Under the pieces are notes generated by a model. The model was not told where the DNA came from and ran no database searches. It worked only from the letters and a program-made list of their open reading frames with translations. Of a DNA stretch of 64,000 nt, positions 60,890-64,000 are shown in pieces. The DNA comes from an uncultured Desulfuromusa sp. Its GTDB lineage: Bacteria > Desulfobacterota > Desulfuromonadia > Desulfuromonadales > Geopsychrobacteraceae. The stretch covers positions 180,001 to 244,000 of the forward strand of contig NZ_OY776574.1 in the NCBI RefSeq assembly GCF_963675815.1, read 5' to 3'. The translations under genes and the position numbers were made by a program. How positions within the stretch are numbered: the first letter of the stretch is position 1; each line of letters begins with the position of its first letter.

Positions 60890-63214
60890 ATGAATGAACA
60901 CCTACAACAATTTGCTCACCAACTTGCAATCTGGGCAGAAACAATTATCGAACATGGACGAACACCCTTTCGTCGTGTTGATACTTATCCAATCATAGAC
61001 ACTGCTCAGGGGATAAAATCTCCCCCCCTGATATTCTGGATTAATCGGCAGAGCATGATGGCCGGAGGGATCTTGCTATTGCCGGAAAACGATTTAGCCT
61101 CGGAGCTTCAGATCGGTTGTAGTTGTGCGACAGCTTTGGGTTTGCGCCATTTTGTCACCTGGGAAGCGAATTGTGTCAGAATCTGGCGAGTCGAAAAAGA
61201 ACAACCCGTGGAGCATCAGTCTTTTCCTCTGTCCAACCCCGACCAGCCTGAAACTTTTCGGCTTTTACTGGCAGAAATTCTTGACACTCTGAAACTTCTT
61301 GCCGTCTTGGGCGCTATCCCGGCAAAAGAACTAACTCCCTACTATTTCAATAACTTGTTCCAGATAACCCTGGAACAAGCACTGCCGCCATTGACGGAAG
61401 CCTATCGAAGCCAACGCTCAGAAGCAGATGAAAATTCTACGGAAGATACTGATACCAGTGCCTGCGAAGCCAACAGACTAAGACTCCTACAGGTTCTTGC
61501 TCTTCTCTGGCTGAACAAATGTCCTGAATCCATCATGCCGGAAAAAATGGAACAGGCGATTGCACTCGCGTTGCTTGAAGTCCCTGCCGCACTGAAGCAA
61601 GCCCTTTCATTTAAAACAACGACCAATCCACCTCAACTGCCACTTGAATCGGCGGTTGTTTTTCACCATTTGCTTCTGCGTTTACGCCAGCTTGCATGGA
61701 CTCAGGAAAAAGAGAATGTGACGGAAAGTATTTATCGTCTGGCCGAATTCTGGTTTCAAAGTAAATCAGAAGAAGAGGATCTTGCTGCGGTTTATCTTTA
61801 TCCGGAAACACCGGATCTAAGCTCCGGCGCTGACCTCTTGCTCTCAAACTCACCATCCCTGCTTGCGATTTCCGCACTATCAACTGAAATCACAAACAGC
61901 TCAGCAAAGAGACTGATCTGCGGTAATCTGTTTGATCTCCATCGTGATAGCCTGCCTGAACAAAAAATTGCCGCACGACTCTTGAATCAAAACAGAATTA
62001 CAACCTCTGAACGACGTAAATATACAACCGCCCTGCGGTCGGCTTGGCCAAACCGCCATTTAAAAATCAAGGCGGGTCAATCCTTTTGGCTCTGGGAACT
62101 GGTCCACCTTCTGGGGCTTTGTGATATCAGGCAAAATCTTTCTCTGGAAATACCTGTTGATCTATTGAATGATTCAGAGGCTCAGATCGCTTGGACTCTC
62201 TTGTGTGAAAACTACAGTTTTCAGGGCATACAACTTCTCAAAAATAATAATCTCAAATTCAGAATTTTACGGGATAAGTCAACACAAGAGAGTTTTTTCT
62301 TGAAAATCAAAGAGGAAACAAGAGAGATCGTTCCAATTGAAAACCCGATCTGTTTCAAAAACCAGCTACTGCTTGCCCTCAACTTACCAGGTTCGGTCTA
62401 TAAACTTCTGGGGAATGAAATCATCTGGCCCGATGCTGACAGCATCCCCTGCCATCAACTTCCCGGTTGGGAAACCTACACCCAAAGTCGGCTCTACAAA
62501 TGGATGCTGGCCATTCTTCCCGGCCACGATTCAGAAAATAGTGACCCATTGAAACCTGTAAACTCATGCATTCCGTACCCGGAGCCACTACAGCTGAAAG
62601 AGCTGGAAGATTTCAGCAAAAACAAACCGGAAACAAAGTTGACGGAAACTATCGACCTCTTTCTTGCAACTTTACTTGCATGTCCGGCGGTGGCAGACCT
62701 TGAGCCTCCAAAGATCAGTAAAACGCCCCGGTTCCTCACTTCCGAAAATCATTCGGAGAAAAACCTGAAAGAAGCGATTGCACAACAACTAGCGGCCCAC
62801 GGAATCCCTAATTTCCCCGCACAATATCTGTATTTTTTAGACCACCCAGTCATGTGCAGCTATACTTTCACCCCTCCGCTGGTCTTAAAAAACAGCCTTT
62901 TAGGAGAATTTGAGCTGGAAGATGCTGAAGGTCAAATGCTTTCCGTCTATGGAGAAGAACTGAAACAAATATTGCTTATATGTTCAGAATCAGGAAGAAC
63001 AGAGATAGATTTGCCCAAAGGCAGACACCAGCTGGAACAATTATTACAATATTACCTTAAAGATCTGGAGACGCTCTACAACCATCTCAGCAATCTTTGC
63101 TATAGCCAGATAAAAGATTCAAAATCAGCACGCAAAATGATCAAGAACACCTGGAAGCGGCTTAACCTTCCCAAACCTGCATGGTTTCGAAATCCAAAAC
63201 AGCAGATTTCATAA
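60890..63214 (+). CDS. Unrecognised 774-residue protein linked to ruvCAB
   Basis: I do not recognise the family. It starts 12 bp after ruvB on the same strand. The first 140 residues have a pattern resembling the N-terminal nuclease fold of type I restriction R subunits (PFRRVDTYPIID, then LIFWINR, LLLPE, and CATALGLRHFVTWEANCVRIWRVEK), but the usual Asp and Glu-x-Lys are not clear, so it may be inactive or unrelated. The middle is Leu-rich and mostly helical. The C-terminus has a beta patch (VMCSYTFTPPLVLKNSLL) then helices. No signal peptide or membrane helix. Function is unknown; a recombination role is only suggested by context. Confidence 0.8.
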   Translation: MNEHLQQFAHQLAIWAETIIEHGRTPFRRVDTYPIIDTAQGIKSPPLIFWINRQSMMAGGILLLPENDLASELQIGCSCATALGLRHFVTWEANCVRIWRVEKEQPVEHQSFPLSNPDQPETFRLLLAEILDTLKLLAVLGAIPAKELTPYYFNNLFQITLEQALPPLTEAYRSQRSEADENSTEDTDTSACEANRLRLLQVLALLWLNKCPESIMPEKMEQAIALALLEVPAALKQALSFKTTTNPPQLPLESAVVFHHLLLRLRQLAWTQEKENVTESIYRLAEFWFQSKSEEEDLAAVYLYPETPDLSSGADLLLSNSPSLLAISALSTEITNSSAKRLICGNLFDLHRDSLPEQKIAARLLNQNRITTSERRKYTTALRSAWPNRHLKIKAGQSFWLWELVHLLGLCDIRQNLSLEIPVDLLNDSEAQIAWTLLCENYSFQGIQLLKNNNLKFRILRDKSTQESFFLKIKEETREIVPIENPICFKNQLLLALNLPGSVYKLLGNEIIWPDADSIPCHQLPGWETYTQSRLYKWMLAILPGHDSENSDPLKPVNSCIPYPEPLQLKELEDFSKNKPETKLTETIDLFLATLLACPAVADLEPPKISKTPRFLTSENHSEKNLKEAIAQQLAAHGIPNFPAQYLYFLDHPVMCSYTFTPPLVLKNSLLGEFELEDAEGQMLSVYGEELKQILLICSESGRTEIDLPKGRHQLEQLLQYYLKDLETLYNHLSNLCYSQIKDSKSARKMIKNTWKRLNLPKPAWFRNPKQQIS

Positions 63215-63288
63215 ATTAAAAATATTCCTTGAATCTCCCGGGAAAAACACCATAACAACTACCAATCAAGGAGTTTCCATTTGTCCGT

Positions 63289-63316
63289 TTGAACTGCTTT
63301 CAGAAACTGCTATAAT
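63289..63316 (+). promoter_or_regulatory. Sigma-70 promoter before the phasin-like gene
   Basis: TTGAAC (63289-63294), 16-bp spacer and a perfect TATAAT (63311-63316), with the gene 48 bp downstream. Confidence 0.65.
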
Positions 63317-63363
63317 CTCGATAAATCGACTTCATTTCCATTTTCTTGCGACAGGAGGACCAA

Positions 63364-63669
63364 ATGCTTGAGATTGTTGAGAAAACCTTGTTAACCGGAA
63401 TTGGTGCTGTAGCGTTGACCCAGAAAAAAGCAGAAGAATTGATTGATGATCTCAAAAAACGGATGAACCTCACTGAAGAAGAAGGTAAAAATCTTCTCGA
63501 AAAACTTCGTGAAGCCGCCAAAGACAACCAGAAAAAACTCGAAGAAATGGCCCAGGAAGAAGTCAGGAAAGCTTGTGGACATATGGGTGTGATCACTGCG
63601 GATGAATTTACGAAGCTACAACACAAAGTGGAGCAATTGGAAAAGCAACTCAAGACACTCACAAAGTGA
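63364..63669 (+). CDS. Phasin-family-like coiled-coil protein
   Basis: A 101-residue helical protein: a hydrophobic N-terminal helix (EKTLLTGIGAVALTQKKAEELID) followed by an acidic coiled coil and a C-terminal heptad stretch (LQHKVEQLEKQLKTL). Such phasin-like proteins (polyhydroxyalkanoate granule family, PhaF/PhaI-like) occur next to ubiB in related genomes, as I recall; granule binding is not shown. ATG at 63364 has AGGAGG upstream; codons back to 63346 are dispensable. The next gene begins 17 bp later. Confidence 0.72.
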   Translation: MLEIVEKTLLTGIGAVALTQKKAEELIDDLKKRMNLTEEEGKNLLEKLREAAKDNQKKLEEMAQEEVRKACGHMGVITADEFTKLQHKVEQLEKQLKTLTK

Positions 63670-63685
63670 CCCACAGGATTGCATC

Positions 63686-64000
63686 TTGCCATTCAATCGT
63701 ATCAACCGAAATCTTAGATCACTCAAACGCTATCGGCAAGTCCTTGGAATTCTCATTAAATATGGGTTCGGGCATATCGTTGAGCAGCTCAATATTGATT
63801 ACTACCTGCAGCTGGGGAAACGCATCGTATCGCTGGGAACAGCGTCTCGTGAATTAGAGCGACTGACCCAGGCGGCCCGATTCCGATTAGCCCTGGAAGA
63901 GCTGGGTCCGACCTTTATAAAGCTGGGGCAGCTCCTCTCAACGCGCCCGGATATTGTTCCTCTTGACGCTCTGGAAGAGCTGCAAAAGCTCCAGGATCAT
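63686..64000 (+). CDS. ubiB: UbiB/AarF ABC1 kinase-like protein (5' part)
   Basis: The first 105 codons of a gene that runs off the window. It begins with TTG (63686-63688), with AGGA seven bases upstream, giving a first residue followed by PFNRINRNLRSL. The sequence then shows the family N-terminal helices and the KxGQ motif in FIKLGQLLSTRPDIVP, diagnostic of UbiB/AarF/ABC1 proteins that act in quinone biosynthesis. A TTG start and truncation made this easy to miss; the other frames here are shadows. Confidence 0.82.
   Translation, partial: MPFNRINRNLRSLKRYRQVLGILIKYGFGHIVEQLNIDYYLQLGKRIVSLGTASRELERLTQAARFRLALEELGPTFIKLGQLLSTRPDIVPLDALEELQKLQDH

Overview
The window reads as chromosomal DNA of a Desulfuromonadales-type member of the Desulfobacterota (old Deltaproteobacteria). 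Inference rests on moderate GC, ymdB-rny-fau-6S-zapAB gene order, a Geobacter-type acetyl-CoA hydrolase/CoA-transferase, NtrC-type sigma-54 regulation, a phasin-like gene before ubiB, and generally housekeeping-like composition. No rRNA, tRNA, CRISPR array, integrase-flanked island or insertion sequence was seen.

Layout. 1-5.8 kb (minus strand): a truncated gene start, ymdB, rny, fau, a 6S RNA, zapA, a ZapB-like gene, ftsY and a roadblock/LC7 gene, followed by smc (5.8-9.4 kb). 9.6-14.9 kb: an AsmA/YhdP-like envelope protein, ubiE (convergent), a MutT-type Nudix hydrolase and an MBL-fold hydrolase. 15.1-27.5 kb is a copper/silver resistance region: copA behind a MerR-type promoter with a 20-bp spacer, a merR gene, a two-component system with a sigma-54-dependent response regulator, then cusC-cusB-cusA and a small Met-rich periplasmic protein. 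The cus genes sit behind a sigma-54-like promoter preceded by a pair of dyad sites. 27.6-33.8 kb: mlaC-mlaA, an MnmM-like methyltransferase, a TerB-like gene, DUF190 and crcB (minus); bamD and a CoA-transferase (plus).

33.8-50.8 kb is a complete MSHA-type type IV pilus locus on the minus strand in the canonical order I-(PilN-like)-J-K-L-M-N-E-G-(F/B)-A-C-D-O-P-Q. It has a MshE ATPase carrying the two-repeat c-di-GMP-binding N-terminal domain, a stem-loop between mshA and mshC, and two fold-back CACAGAG-rich repeats inside the locus.

50.9-64 kb: peroxiredoxin, xerC, a membrane-anchored lipase-like hydrolase, a DUF362/ferredoxin protein, a YcxB-like membrane protein, an Nfu-type Fe-S scaffold, a MidA-type methyltransferase, a cytidylate-kinase-like protein fused to a BON domain, yebC-ruvC-ruvA-ruvB, a 774-residue unrecognised protein closely following ruvB, a phasin-like protein and the start of ubiB.

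The most interesting candidates for new biology are the large orphan protein attached to ruvCAB, the kinase-BON fusion, and the two-layer copper circuit (MerR for copA; sigma-54 two-component control of cusCBA plus a Met-rich chaperone candidate). All functional assignments are from reading motifs in the sequence; no database search was run.
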